Shown here one piece after another: positions 1 to 14,905 of a stretch of 64,000 bases of DNA (position 1 is its first letter; each line of letters starts with the position of its first letter). The stretch spans positions 1,178,001 to 1,242,000 of the forward strand of contig CAWJJM010000012.1 in the NCBI GenBank assembly GCA_963843275.1, written 5' to 3'. Origin of the DNA: CAWJJM01 sp963843275 (GTDB lineage: Bacteria; Acidobacteriota; Thermoanaerobaculia; Multivoradales; JBCCEF01). Made by a program: the position numbers and the translations under genes. Below the pieces are notes generated by a model that was not told where the DNA came from, ran no database searches, and saw only the letters and a list, made by a program, of their open reading frames with translations.

Positions 1-1635
<1,635 letters not shown>

Positions 1636-1721
1636 GGCGGCACGCCCGCCCGCGGCGCGGGGGGCGGGGGCATTCTACGGGCTGCGCCGCCGCGGCGCCC
1701 GCGCGCGGGATCGCGGACCGC

Positions 1722-2333
1722 TCAGCTCGCCGTGCCGTCCTCCTCGTCCGGGCTCCGCCCGCCCTCGAGGCGGAGGCGGTTGTGGACGTCGACGACCCCG
1801 CGGACGGTGTCGGCCACCGCCTCGGCCAGCCGCTTGCTCCGCCGGTCGCCGACGGTGCCGGCGAGGGTGACCTCGCCGTCCTCCACGCTCACCGTCATCC
1901 GCCGTGCGTCGAGGTTGCCGTGGGCCGCCAGGCGGTCGCAGACGTCTTCGTGAATCCTCCCGTCGGGCCGTCGGTACCCGTCCGGACCGTGACCACGGTG
2001 GGGACCGGTGACGTCCCAGGTCCACGACTCGCCGGCGCTGCGCTCGCCGCGACGGCCCCACGCCGGCCCGTGGTCCGCCGCGGGGCGCACCGGCCCCGTC
2101 CGGCGATCTCCCCGGATCCGCACCGCTTCCTCCTCGGGACCCCAGTCGCCCGGCTGCGGCTCGCCCAGGGAGCGCTCGGGGCCCACCTCGTAGGAGCGTT
2201 CCCAGTGGGGCTGGTCGGGCCAGAAGCGTCCGGCGCCGCTACCCCGTACCGGCTCGCCGTAGTGCCCTCCGGGGCCGCGGCGTCCGTGGTAGATGTCCCG
2301 GCTGTACCCGTAGCTGCGTTCGGAATCGTCCAT
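1722..2333 (-). CDS. BON domain-containing protein
   Basis: The protein has 203 residues. The first 120 or so are low-complexity and charged (rich in Gly, Arg, Pro, Trp and Tyr) and look disordered. Residues about 125-190 form a BON domain, recognisable from the pattern ...RIHEDVCDRLAAHGNLDARRM... followed by VEDGEVTLAGTV and a closing VxGVVDVHNRL segment. BON domains are associated with phospholipid or envelope binding and osmotic-stress proteins such as OsmY. There is no signal peptide here, so a cytoplasmic or peripheral location is likely. The ATG at 2333 follows AGGAGA. The order of a disordered head and a C-terminal BON domain is seen in uncharacterised proteins. The domain call is firm; the function is unknown. 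Confidence 0.85.
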   Translation of the reverse strand: MDDSERSYGYSRDIYHGRRGPGGHYGEPVRGSGAGRFWPDQPHWERSYEVGPERSLGEPQPGDWGPEEEAVRIRGDRRTGPVRPAADHGPAWGRRGERSAGESWTWDVTGPHRGHGPDGYRRPDGRIHEDVCDRLAAHGNLDARRMTVSVEDGEVTLAGTVGDRRSKRLAEAVADTVRGVVDVHNRLRLEGGRSPDEEDGTAS

Positions 2334-2402
2334 GGCGGGTCTCCTCGGTGTGTGTGATCGGCGTCGCCCGAGGAGGCTGCAAGCGGTGCGCCGACGGCGC
2401 GC

Positions 2403-3236
2403 TCAGCGCAGCGGCAGCAGGCGGTAGGGCGGCCGCCGCAGCTCGGCACCGCGGCGCGCGATCAGCAGGGTGTTGCCCCAACCGTGGCGCCACAGGGCGA
2501 CGCCGCGCAGCCGCCGCCGCAGCCACCCCCGCGCCCCCCGGGGATCGGGGCCGTGGGGCAGGCAGCGGTGCTCCACCAGCTCGAGCCCGGCGGCGCTGAG
2601 GAAGCGGGCCAGCAGATGGCTCTGGGCCACGTGGACGGCGTCGGCGTCGGGCACGTAGCCGTCGCGCAGGACCCGCGGCTCCGGCACGACGTCGAAGCGG
2701 TGGCGGCCGTCGACCAGCGAGCGGAGCTGGCGGGCGAGCCGCCGCACCGCCACCGGCAGCCGCCGCCGCGGCTCCAGGCTCGGGGGCAGCGCCCAGGGCA
2801 GGTCCCAGGCCGAGCCGACCAGCAGCAGCAGCCCCCCCGGACGCAGCACCCGCGCCGCCTCGAGCAGGGTGGCGCCGGGCTCGTGGAAGTGCTCGAGCGC
2901 CCAGGTGGAGAGCACCGCGTCGAAGCTGCCGGTGGCGAAGGGCAGCGTCTCCGCGTCGGCCCGCACGCGCCGCCCCGGCCGCCCCAGCTCGCCGGCCATG
3001 ACCAGCGCCGCCGTCGACACGTCGCAGCCCACGTAGCGGCAGCCGGCCGGCAGCCACAGGGCGTTTTCGCAGGAGCCGGAGCCCAGGTCGAGCACCCGCT
3101 CGTCGCCGTGCAGCGCGGCGATCAGCGACTCGCGCTCCGGCGCCGCCTCGGGGTTGGCCGCCTGCGCCTGCTCGTAGTAGGAGCGGCTGGCGTCCCAGAA
3201 GCGGTCCAAGCGGCGCTTGGCGTCGCGTTCGTCCAC
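2403..3236 (-). CDS. class I SAM-dependent methyltransferase
   Basis: This is a 277-residue Rossmann-fold methyltransferase (Methyltransf_11 type). Motif I is VLDLGSGSCENALWL near residue 60, followed by an acidic residue ending the next strand (YVGCDVS), then ADAETLPF and the LSTWALEHFHEP and VLRPGGLLLL blocks typical of the family. The C-terminal third is Arg-rich. I chose the GTG at 3236 because the next methionine upstream lies inside ppdK, because GGAG sits just ahead of it, and because it leaves only 20 bases after the ppdK stop. It is probably co-transcribed with ppdK. Nothing indicates the substrate. Confidence 0.85.
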   Translation of the reverse strand: MDERDAKRRLDRFWDASRSYYEQAQAANPEAAPERESLIAALHGDERVLDLGSGSCENALWLPAGCRYVGCDVSTAALVMAGELGRPGRRVRADAETLPFATGSFDAVLSTWALEHFHEPGATLLEAARVLRPGGLLLLVGSAWDLPWALPPSLEPRRRLPVAVRRLARQLRSLVDGRHRFDVVPEPRVLRDGYVPDADAVHVAQSHLLARFLSAAGLELVEHRCLPHGPDPRGARGWLRRRLRGVALWRHGWGNTLLIARRGAELRRPPYRLLPLR

Positions 3237-3256
3237 GGGCCGGCCCGGCGCTCCGC

Positions 3257-5983
<2,727 letters not shown>

Positions 5984-6079
5984 GTCCGTTCCCTCCCGTC
6001 GATGCGTTCGAAGCTCCCTGGAGCCCGCGGTGTGGTCGCCGGAGCAGGGGTTCAAACCTCCTGCCAGCCCGTCCGCCGG

Positions 6080-8177
6080 CTATCTGCGGTACTCGGCCTT
6101 CTCCACCACCATCTCCGGCAGCCGGGCGACCCGCGAGACGACGCGGTGGATCGACTGCAGCAGGGCGATGCGGTTGCGCCGCAGGCGGCGGTCCTCGGCC
6201 ATCACCAGGACCTCGACGAAGAACCGGTCGAGGACCTCCGCGAAGCCGGCGATGCCGGCCAGTCCGCGCGCGTAGTCGCGGGCCGCCGCGGCCTCGTCGA
6301 TCTGCCCGCGGAGCTCCTGGTAGGCGCGGTGCAGGTCGCGCTCCGCAGGCTCCACCAGGGCCTCCGGATCGAGCTCGTACTCCTCGTGCTCGCGGATGAT
6401 GTTGGCGATCCGCTTCGCCGCCAGCACCACCGCGAGGAAGTCCTCCCGCCCGCGCGCCTCGTGCAGCGCCGCGACGCGCGCCGCCAGGTCCGGCAGCTCG
6501 CTGCCGCCGACGGCCAGCGCCGCGGCGATCTCGTCGTAGGCGAAGCCGGCGAGGCCGAGGACGTGGCGCACGCGGTCGAAGAGAAAGGGCCGCAGGGCGT
6601 CGAGCACGTCCTCGGCGCTGGCGAAGCCCTCCCCGACGCGCTCGCGGTAGAGGCGTGCCGCCTTCGCCGCCACCAGGTCGAGGTCGAGGGCCAGCTCGCC
6701 CTCGAGCGCGATCCGCACCACCCCCTGGGCGGCGCGCCGCAGCCCGAAGGGGTCGCGGCTCCCGGTGGGCACCAGGCCGAGGCCGAACATCCCCACCAGG
6801 GTGTCGAGCCGGTCCGCCAGCGCCACCACGCGGCCGACCCGCCCGCGCGGGACCGGGTCGTCCGTCGAGGCCGGCAGGTACTGGTCGTAGATCGCCTGCC
6901 AGACCGCGTCCGGCACCCCGTCCTCGCGGGCGTAGAGACCGCCCACCTGACCCTGCAGAGAGGTGAACTCCTTGACCATCTCCGTGGTCAGGTCGACCTT
7001 GAGCAGCTCGGCGGCAGCGCGGACGTCGGCGAGCTCCGCCTCCCACCCCAGCCCGTGGCAGATCGCCTCGCCCAGGGTCGCCAGCCGCGCCGTCTTGTCG
7101 GCGTAGCTGCCCAGGCGCTCGTGGAAGGTCAGCCGCTCGAGGGCCGCGCGGCGGTCGGCGAGCGGGCGCCGCCGGTCCTCGCGATAGAAGAAGCGGGCGT
7201 CGGCCAGCCGCGCCGCCACCACCCACTCGTTGCCCGCCCGCACCCGGCCGTCCGGATCGTCCGGGCGGTCCATCACGGTGAGGAACCAGGGGAGCAGGCG
7301 CCGGCCACCGTCGCCGTCCGGCCCCTCGACCGTCAGCGCGCTCTGGTGGTCGCGCAGGCTCGCCGCCAGCACCTCCCGTGGCAGCTCCAGGAACTCCTCG
7401 TCGAACTCCCCCACCAGCACACCCGGGATCTCGCAGATCGCGGCCAGCTTGTCGAGCAGCTCGGGGTCCTCGACCAGCTCGCCGCCCACCGCGGCCGCGG
7501 CCTCCTGCATCCCCTCGGCCAGGCGCCGCCGGCGCTCCTCGGGGCGTACCTCGATGCCGCGCCGTCCCAGCTTCTTCAGGTAGTCGGCGGTGTCGCGCAC
7601 CCGGAAGGCCTTCGCCGACAGGACCGGGTGCCCGACGCTCTCGGCGCCCGCCTCGACCCCGAACAGCGCGAAGGGCACCACCTCGCCCGCGAACAGCGAC
7701 ACCACCCCGTGCACCGGGCGCACCCACGGCCCGCGACCCCGCCCCCAGCGCATCGTCTTCGCCCAGTAGAGCTTCCCCAAGGCCTCCGGCACCACGCTGG
7801 CGAGCACCTCCGGCGTGGGCCGGCCGGCGGTCCGCTGCAGGGCCGCCAGGTACTCGCCCTTGTCGGTCTCGACCCGTTCGAGCTCGGCGGGCTCGACGCC
7901 GCAGCGGCGCGCGAAGCCGATCGCCGCCGGGGTCGGCGCACCGTCGCGGAAGGCGACCGCGACCGGCGGCCCGATCACCCGCTCCTCGCGGTCCGGCTCG
8001 TGCTCCGGCAGGCCGCGGGCCAGCAGCACCAGGCGGCGGGGGGTGAAGGCGGTGTCCAGCGACTCCGCTTCCAGGCCGCGCTCGCGCAGGCGCTCCCGCA
8101 CCGCCGCGCCGAGCTCGGCCAGGGCCGGCGGCAGCATGCGGGCCGGGATCTCCTCGGCCCGGACCTCCAGCAGGTAC

Positions 8178-8191
<14 letters not shown>
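6080..8191 (-). CDS. glyS: glycine--tRNA ligase, beta subunit
   Basis: This is the beta chain of the bacterial alpha2beta2 glycyl-tRNA synthetase. It is needed for tRNA binding and aminoacylation together with GlyQ. The 703 residues match the family (about 690). The start MARGEYLLEVRAEEIPARML is the conserved N-terminus (E-I-G-x-E-E-x-P). Further family blocks are FTPRRL, KTMRWG, RPVHGVVSLF and DPFGLRRAAQGVVRI, and an anticodon-binding-like C-terminus ends at RNRIALLQSIHRVV. The ATG at 8191 lies 14 bases inside the 3' end of glyQ, so the two subunits are translationally coupled, as expected for a stoichiometric complex. Confidence 0.97.
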
Positions 8192-9123
<932 letters not shown>

Positions 9124-9164
9124 CGTCGTCGCTTCCACTCCCCGGGACGGCGCCGCGTCCCGTG

Positions 9165-9929
9165 TCATGCCTCGGCCAGCGTCCGCCGCATCACCCCGTA
9201 GCTGCGCAGCTCCCGCTGGAGGAAGGCGCGGCGGACGCGCCCCGTCAGCTCCTCCAACCGCCGCAGCACGACCGGCGGCGGCGGCTCCCCGCCCAGCTCG
9301 GCGAGGCCCTGGCGGGCGAAGCGCCCCAGCGTCGCCAGCACCGCGGCGTCCACCGTCAGGCCGCCGGCGGCGCCGGCTCCGTCGCCGCAGTCGGCGCAGA
9401 TCAGGCCCTCGCCGGAGGCCGGCACGACCGCCCCCGCGGCGCCGTACGGCCGCCCGCACAGGGGACACTCCCGGGGGACCGGGAACACCCCCGCCAGGTG
9501 CAGCATCCACACCTCGAAGTAGCGGGCGGCGAGATCCCGGTCGGCGCCGGCGGTCAGCGCCGCCAGGGTGGAGTCCAGCAGCCGGAAGTAGAGCTCCGAG
9601 GGCTCGTTCTCCTGCGCCAGCTCGAGCAGGTGCTCCGCCAGGTAGCTGCCGAGGAGGATACCTTCGAGGTCGGCCTGCAGCCGCGTCGGCAGTCCCATCA
9701 CCTCGGCCCCGGAGATCCGCACCAGGTCGCGGCCCTCCTTCTCGAACCAGGTCATCTTGACCTTGGCCAGGGGCTGGAGCTGACCGGCGAAACGACTGTA
9801 CTTGCGGCGCGCACCCCGCGCAACCCCCCGCACCTTGCCCTGCTCCCGGGTGAGGAAGGTCACCACGCGGTCGCGGTCGTGGAGGTCGGTGACGTCCAGC
9901 AACAGGGCTTCGGCGCTGTGCAGCTGCAT
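9165..9929 (-). CDS. recO: DNA repair protein RecO
   Basis: RecO loads RecA on SSB-coated single-stranded DNA in the RecFOR pathway. The protein has 254 residues. It has an N-terminal OB-fold (EALLLDVTDLHDRDRVVTFLT, then KVRGVARGARR) and a C-terminal helical domain with a zinc-binding set CPLC ... CADC around residues 155-185, typical of zinc-containing RecO. The ATG at 9929 fits the family start. It sits 29 bases downstream of mgtE and 41 bases upstream of the chosen glyQ start, in the same minus-strand run. The family call rests on the N-terminal block plus the Cys pairs. Confidence 0.93.
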   Translation of the reverse strand: MQLHSAEALLLDVTDLHDRDRVVTFLTREQGKVRGVARGARRKYSRFAGQLQPLAKVKMTWFEKEGRDLVRISGAEVMGLPTRLQADLEGILLGSYLAEHLLELAQENEPSELYFRLLDSTLAALTAGADRDLAARYFEVWMLHLAGVFPVPRECPLCGRPYGAAGAVVPASGEGLICADCGDGAGAAGGLTVDAAVLATLGRFARQGLAELGGEPPPPVVLRRLEELTGRVRRAFLQRELRSYGVMRRTLAEA

Positions 9930-9958
9930 CGGGCTCGGGAGGCGCGGGGTCCGCGGGC

Positions 9959-11347
9959 TCAGTGCACCAGGTAGCGGATCAACAGCGAGGCGAAGCCGAA
10001 GTAGATGAGGATGCCGGTGATGTCGTTGCTGGTGCTGACCAGCGGACCGGCCGCCACCGCGGGGTCGATGCCCAGGCGCTGGAAGGCGAGCGGGATGAGG
10101 GTGCCGTTGCACGAGGCGATCAGCATCGCCACCAGCATCGACGCGCCCACCACCGCCGCGTACCACAGGCTCTGCTGCAGCAGGTAGGCGCCCGCCGCCA
10201 CCAGGATCGCGAAGGTGAGGCCGAGCACGGCCCCGACCTTGGCCTGCCGCCACAGGACGCGGCGCACCCAGCGGTCCCCCGAGCCGATGCGGCCGGTGGC
10301 GAGGCCGCGCACGGTGATCGTCGCCGTCTGGCTGCCGATGTTGCCGCCCATCCCCATGATGACCGGGACGAAGGTGAGCAGGAACAGCGCCTCGGCCAGG
10401 CTGACCTGGAAGTGGTGCAGCAGCAGGCCGGTCACGATGCCGCCGAACATGTTGAGCAGCAGCCAGGGGAAGCGGATGCGGGCCACCCTGAGCGAGCGCT
10501 CCTGGTAGGTGATCTCCTCCTCCGAGGTGCCGACCATCTTGAGAAAGTCCTCGGTCGCCTCCTCCTTGACGATGTCGACGATGTCGTCCACGGTGACGAT
10601 GCCGACCAGCCTGCCGTCGTCGTCGACCACCGGGATCGCCAGCAGGTCGTAGCGCGCCGCGAGCTGCGCGACCTCCTCCTGGTCGGTGTCGGTGTGGACC
10701 GTGATGACGTCGCGCTGGGCGATCTGCCCCAGCGTGTCCCCGGGCTTGGCGAGCAGCACCTGGCGCAGCGACGTCACGCCGCTGAGCCGCCCCTCGCCGT
10801 CGACCACGTAGAGGTAGAAGATCAGCTCGACGTCGCGGTTCTCCTGGATGGCGGCGATGGCGTCGCGCAGCGGCGTCGACTCGGGGAGCGAGAAGAACTC
10901 GCGGGTCATCACCCGCCCGGCGGTGTCCTCCCCGTAGGTGAGCTGGGCGTGCACCTCCGAGGCGCGGCGCACGTCGACGACCGCGAGCACCTCCTCCTTG
11001 AAGCCGCCCGGCAGCTCCTCGATCAGGAAGACCGCGTCGTCGACCGCGATCTCGGCCAGGATGTGCGCCACCTCCGCCGCCCCGAGCCGCTCGAGGAGGG
11101 CGTTGCGCGGCCCCGGCTCGAGCTCGGTCAGCACGTCGCCGGCGGTGTCGCGGTAGTCGCGCGCCAGCACCCGGAAGACCGCCAGCCGCTCGGCCGGCGT
11201 GAGGTTGCCGAGCAGGGTGCCGACGTCCTCGGGGCGCAGCTTGGCGAGCAGCTTGGAGATCGACGACCGCGCGCCGCGGCGCACGAAGCGCCGCAGGGTG
11301 TCGCGCATCAGCTCCTGCTGCTTGGCCGCCGCCGCCCGGGTCGCCAT
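9959..11347 (-). CDS. mgtE: magnesium transporter MgtE
   Basis: MgtE is a homodimeric Mg2+ channel gated by cytoplasmic Mg2+ sensing. The 462 residues are the full family length. The order is: an N-domain of alpha-helical repeats (LRPEDVGTLLGNLTPAERLAVF), two CBS domains (TAGRVMTREFFSLPE, and AIPVVDDDGRLVGIVTVDDIVDIV), a plug helix, and five transmembrane helices from about residue 280. These include FVPVIMGMGGNIGSQTATI, the conserved GGNxGxQ pore signature, and a final LIYFGFASLLI helix. It ends RYLVH. A 130-base gap separates it from the nucleoside phosphorylase upstream. An M-box riboswitch often precedes Mg2+ transporter genes, but I see no clear one in this gap. Confidence 0.97.
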   Translation of the reverse strand: MATRAAAAKQQELMRDTLRRFVRRGARSSISKLLAKLRPEDVGTLLGNLTPAERLAVFRVLARDYRDTAGDVLTELEPGPRNALLERLGAAEVAHILAEIAVDDAVFLIEELPGGFKEEVLAVVDVRRASEVHAQLTYGEDTAGRVMTREFFSLPESTPLRDAIAAIQENRDVELIFYLYVVDGEGRLSGVTSLRQVLLAKPGDTLGQIAQRDVITVHTDTDQEEVAQLAARYDLLAIPVVDDDGRLVGIVTVDDIVDIVKEEATEDFLKMVGTSEEEITYQERSLRVARIRFPWLLLNMFGGIVTGLLLHHFQVSLAEALFLLTFVPVIMGMGGNIGSQTATITVRGLATGRIGSGDRWVRRVLWRQAKVGAVLGLTFAILVAAGAYLLQQSLWYAAVVGASMLVAMLIASCNGTLIPLAFQRLGIDPAVAAGPLVSTSNDITGILIYFGFASLLIRYLVH

Positions 11348-11477
11348 GGCAGCGGCATCGTAGCACAGGGGAGGCGGGCTCTAAACCATGGATATTCCAA
11401 CAGTTGCGCCGATCTCCGGCGCCCTCGCGGGGCCCCGCCGGAGCCCTCCGGGAGCGGCCCGACGGCGGCCTGACGGG

Positions 11478-12758
11478 CTAGGCGATGCGCTCGCGCAACA
11501 GCGCCGGGGCCGCCGCCGCGTCGGCGATCTCGAAGCAGGCGGCGAAGCGCTCCACCAGCCCGGCCTCGTCGCGGCGCAGGTAGAGGCGGGCGAGCTCGTC
11601 CCCGGCCTCGACCGGCTGTCCGATGCGGCACCGGGTGCGCAAGGCGACGCCGTAGTCGATCGGCTCCCAGCCGAGCCGCCCGGCACCGGCTTCGGCCAGC
11701 AGCAGCCCGAGCTGCCGGGTGGCCACCCGCGCCAGCGCCCCCCGCCGCGGCGCCTCCAGCACCCGCTCGACGGGCGCCAGCTCGCAGCGCGGGCGCGCCA
11801 GCCAGGACGGGTCGGCGCCCTGCGCCGCCGCCCAGCGGTCGAAGCGCTCCCGCGCCCGGCCGTCGTCGAGCGCCCGCTCCAGCTCGGGTGCCGCCGCCGG
11901 CACGCCGGCGAGCTCCGCGGCGTCCTGCGCCAGCGCCAGGGTGAGCTCCCGCAGCGGGCCGCTGCCGCCCCCCTCGAGGCACTCCAGGGCGCCGCGGACC
12001 TCGGCGGCGTGCCCCGCCCACTCCCCCAGCGGCTGGTCCATGTCGGTGATCCGGGCCGCGGCGCGGCGCCCCATCGCCCGCGACGTCGCGACCAGCTCGC
12101 TGGCCAGCTCGCGCGCCCGGTCCGGGTCGGCGAGGAAGGCGCCGTCACCGGTCTTGACGTCGAAGACCAGCGCCCGCGCCCCGGTCGCCAGCTTCTTCGA
12201 CAGGATCGACGCCGTGATCAGGGGGATCGAGTGGATGGTGGCGGTGTGGTCGCGCAGGGCGTAGAGGCGGCGGTCGGCCGGGGCGATCGCCGGCGTCGGG
12301 GTGAGGATGGCCAGCCCGTGCTCGGCGAGCAGCCGGCGGCAGCCCGCGCGGTCGATCTCGAGGGAGAGGCCGGGGATCGATTCCAGCTTGTCGGTGGTGC
12401 CCATGGTGTGGCCGAGGCCGCGCCCGGTGAGCATCACCACCGGGACCCCGCAGGCCGCCAGCAGCGGCCCGAGGACCAGCGACACGGTGTCCCCCACGCC
12501 GCCGGTGGAGTGCTTGTCGGCGAGCAGCGGGAACTCGTCGTCGAGGTCCCACCGCTCCCCCGAGGCGAGCATCGCGCCGGTCAGGGCGCGGGTCGCCTCC
12601 GGGCCGAGGCCGTGGATGGCGACCGCCATCAGGAAGGCCGCGAGCTGGGCGTCGCTCCAGCTCCCGTCGGCCGCGCCGGAGACCACCTCCGCGATCGCTT
12701 CGTCGCTCGGCGGCGACCCCTCCCGCAACAGCTCGAGGATGCGGTACGGCGCGGTCAC
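11478..12758 (-). CDS. deoA: thymidine / pyrimidine-nucleoside phosphorylase
   Basis: The enzyme cleaves pyrimidine (deoxy)nucleosides with phosphate to give the base and (deoxy)ribose 1-phosphate (salvage). The 426 residues match the family. The phosphate-binding signature KHSTGGVGDTVSL is near residue 85, followed by MLTGRGLGHTMGTTDKLESIPG and ILSKKLA. The segment FDVKTGDGAFL is closer to the non-specific pyrimidine-nucleoside phosphorylase form (DVKTGxGAF) than to thymidine phosphorylase (DVKVGSGAF), so it may also take uridine. The C-terminal domain (residues about 340-426) has the expected QPVEAGDELARLYLR element. It lies 50 bases downstream of a YfgM-like gene. Confidence 0.93.
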   Translation of the reverse strand: MTAPYRILELLREGSPPSDEAIAEVVSGAADGSWSDAQLAAFLMAVAIHGLGPEATRALTGAMLASGERWDLDDEFPLLADKHSTGGVGDTVSLVLGPLLAACGVPVVMLTGRGLGHTMGTTDKLESIPGLSLEIDRAGCRRLLAEHGLAILTPTPAIAPADRRLYALRDHTATIHSIPLITASILSKKLATGARALVFDVKTGDGAFLADPDRARELASELVATSRAMGRRAAARITDMDQPLGEWAGHAAEVRGALECLEGGGSGPLRELTLALAQDAAELAGVPAAAPELERALDDGRARERFDRWAAAQGADPSWLARPRCELAPVERVLEAPRRGALARVATRQLGLLLAEAGAGRLGWEPIDYGVALRTRCRIGQPVEAGDELARLYLRRDEAGLVERFAACFEIADAAAAPALLRERIA

Positions 12759-12808
12759 GGCGGACGTCTGTCTAGCGGCCGGCGTCGCGGCGGAGGCTCA
12801 CCGCGCGC

Positions 12809-13567
12809 CTAGCGGAGGGTGACCGGCGCCGCGGCGCCGGCGGCCGCCGGCCCGGCGTGCTGGCGCGCGACGCTGGTGTACGGCGAGGTGGGGTACTCCT
12901 CCACCAGGCGCTGGTAGCTCGCCTGCTCCTGGTCGGTCTTGCCCAGGCCCTCGTAGGTCTGCGCCAGCTCGTAGAGGATCACGTCGCCGGGCAGCTCGCG
13001 GTCCTCGGCGGGGCCGGCCAGCATCGCCTCGAGGCGGGAGGCCACCTGCTCGCCCTGCCCCTGGTCGCGGTCGAGGTGGAGCAGGTTGACGCGGACCTGG
13101 TCGGCGAGCACGTGGTCGGGGTGGGCGTCCACGAAGCTCTGCCACAGCTCGCGGGCGCGGTCGGGCTGCCCCTCGTCGGCCGCGATCTCCCCCAGGTAGA
13201 CGTCGGCCACGTCGGCGGAGTCGGCGAAGCGGAAGTCGTCGCGCAGCGCGGTGAACATCTCCCTTGCCCGCTGGCGGCGCGCCGCGGCGTCGGCGAAGTG
13301 CGGCGCGTCGGCGTCGGCCTGCGCCGCGGCGTCGGGCCCCACCGGAGCCCGGTAGACCTCGAGCGCGTCGGCCAACGCGGCGTTGGCGCGGGTCTCCTGC
13401 CGCTCGAGCCACATCCAGGCGCCGAAGCCCGCCAGCACCAGGACCAGGACGACGGCGGCCCCGATCACCAGCCAACGCGCGTTGCGCTCGAGGAAGCCGG
13501 CCGACCGCTCCAGCGCCTCCACGAACTCATTCCTCTTCATCTCCTTGCGCGTCAGGCGCTGGTTCAT
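12809..13567 (-). CDS. YfgM-like membrane-anchored tetratricopeptide protein
   Basis: The protein has 252 residues. A basic cytoplasmic head (about 30 residues) is followed by one transmembrane helix at residues 31-53 (WLVIGAAVVLVLVLAGFGAW) and an extracytoplasmic helical region. The latter has TPR-like repeats with the pattern ELWQSFVDAHPDHVLADQ and LVEEYPTSPYTSVA. This single-span topology with TPRs is that of YfgM/Tol-Pal-type ancillary proteins that assist the translocon and periplasmic chaperones. The ATG at 13567 follows AAGGAG with about ten bases of spacing and is preferred over an in-frame start at 13657. The specific role is inferred from architecture only. Confidence 0.7.
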   Translation of the reverse strand: MNQRLTRKEMKRNEFVEALERSAGFLERNARWLVIGAAVVLVLVLAGFGAWMWLERQETRANAALADALEVYRAPVGPDAAAQADADAPHFADAAARRQRAREMFTALRDDFRFADSADVADVYLGEIAADEGQPDRARELWQSFVDAHPDHVLADQVRVNLLHLDRDQGQGEQVASRLEAMLAGPAEDRELPGDVILYELAQTYEGLGKTDQEQASYQRLVEEYPTSPYTSVARQHAGPAAAGAAAPVTLR

Positions 13568-13696
13568 CGCGACATCACTCCTTCGAGGGGGTCTCGGGGC
13601 CGGGCCGGGCCGCCTCGGCGGCGGCCGCGCACAACCGCAAAACGCTAGCACAACCACCGCAGGGGCGCGACCCGCGGCGGCGACGTCCGCCCGCGG

Positions 13697-13930
13697 TCAG
13701 TCCGCGCCGATCTGGCGCAGGGCGCCGTCCGCCGGCTGGTTGAGGCAGTAGCCGTGGGCCTCGAGGCGCCGGCGCACCTCGGCGAGGTCGGCGCGGACGT
13801 GCTCGGGGGCGAGCTCGAACTCCCCCAGCAGGCGTCCCCGGCGCTCGGCCGGCACGGCGTCGTCGCGCCCGTCGGCGACCAGGAGCATCCAGGTGTGGTT
13901 GACGGCGTAGAGGTACTTGCGGACCCGCAT
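13697..13930 (-). CDS. small hypothetical protein
   Basis: This is a 77-residue acidic/basic soluble protein with no recognised motif. It begins MRVRKYLYAVNHTWMLLVAD and ends ALRQIGAD. The composition (HTWMLLVADGRDD, LEAHGYCLNQP) is that of a real folded protein, and the third-position GC pattern matches the neighbouring genes. It is divergent from the SIMPL gene at 14023, with 92 bases between them that must contain both promoters. I cannot assign a family. Confidence 0.55.
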   Translation of the reverse strand: MRVRKYLYAVNHTWMLLVADGRDDAVPAERRGRLLGEFELAPEHVRADLAEVRRRLEAHGYCLNQPADGALRQIGAD

Positions 13931-14022
13931 CGCCCGCTCAGTCTATCCTGGCAGTGATCTTGATTGTTTCCCGGGGCGACGACACCCGACCCGCCGCCCG
14001 AACCGCGCCCAAGGAGGACGCC

Positions 14023-14784
14023 ATGCCCGCCAGACCCGCCCGCTCCACCCCCCGCCCCCGGCCGCTGGCGGCGCTGCTCGCCGCGCTGGTCGTCGCCGCC
14101 GCGCTGCCGGCCGCGGCCGCCGAGGACGAGGCGCCGCCGCCGTCGATCTCCGTCACCGGCAACGGCCAGGTGCGCCGACAGCCCGACGAGGCCAGCGTCC
14201 ACCTCGGCGTCACCTTCCAGGCCGAGCAGGCCGGCGCCGCGCAGCAGCAGGTCAACCGGGTCGCCGGGGCGATCGTCGACGCGGTCACCGCTCTCGGCGT
14301 GCCGCGCGACGCGCTGCAGACCTCCCGCCTGGTGCTCGAGCCGGTCTACTCCAACCCGACTCCCGACGCCCGCGGCATCCGCCGGCCGGAGGTGGTCGGC
14401 TACCGCGCCTCGAACGTGGTCTCCGTGCGCCTCGACGACCTCGCCCGCGTGGGCCCGGTGATCGACGCCGCGCTCGGCGCCGGCGCCAACGAGGTGCAGG
14501 GCGTCGACTTCCGCCTGCGCGACGACCGGCCGGCCCGCCAGGAGGCGCTGCGCGAGGCGGTCCTCGAGGCGCGTGCGAAGGCGGAGGCGATCGCCGGGGC
14601 GCTGGGGGTGACGCTGGGCCCGGTGCTGCACGCCGACGAGGGCAACGTCCAGATCGCCTACCCTCGCTTCGCCCCCACCCTGCAGATGGCACGGGCGGAG
14701 GCGTCGGCGCCGACGCCGGTCGAGGCCGGCGAGATCACCGTCGACGCGACGGTGGGCGTGACCTTCCGCATCACGCCGCGCTGA
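14023..14784 (+). CDS. SIMPL (DUF541) domain periplasmic protein
   Basis: This 253-residue protein has a signal peptide (residues 1 to about 33, an Arg-rich head then LAALLAALVVAAALPAAAA) and one SIMPL/DUF541 domain. The domain starts at ISVTGNGQVRRQPDEASVHLGV, the family hallmark, continues through VGYRASNVVSVRLDDL and ends FRITPR. SIMPL proteins are periplasmic or outer-membrane associated; family members are linked to oxidative-stress defence and surface assembly, but the biochemical role is unclear. The ATG at 14023 has AAGGAGG eight bases upstream, which decides it over an in-frame ATG at 13954. Confidence 0.88.
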   Translation: MPARPARSTPRPRPLAALLAALVVAAALPAAAAEDEAPPPSISVTGNGQVRRQPDEASVHLGVTFQAEQAGAAQQQVNRVAGAIVDAVTALGVPRDALQTSRLVLEPVYSNPTPDARGIRRPEVVGYRASNVVSVRLDDLARVGPVIDAALGAGANEVQGVDFRLRDDRPARQEALREAVLEARAKAEAIAGALGVTLGPVLHADEGNVQIAYPRFAPTLQMARAEASAPTPVEAGEITVDATVGVTFRITPR

Positions 14785-14905
14785 GCGGCGGCACGCGCCC
14801 GCCCGGCGCGCCGCCGGAGCCTCGTTTCACCGCCTCTTCCCCGCCCCCACGGCGTCGGGTATCATCGCGGCGGCGGGCCGGCCACGGCCCGCCGCCGTCG
14901 CCTCG

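Noticed and set aside
6044..6064. Stem-loop with a TTCAAAC loop resembling a tRNA T arm, between glyS and ppdK
   Set aside because: A 7-bp stem and 7-base loop is present, but no anticodon arm, D arm or acceptor stem can be built around it on either strand. It is at most an mRNA hairpin.
11478..12758. Changed catalytic motif in the nucleoside phosphorylase (DVKTGDGAF)
   Set aside because: This form resembles the DVKTGxGAF of pyrimidine-nucleoside phosphorylases and does not suggest an inactive enzyme.
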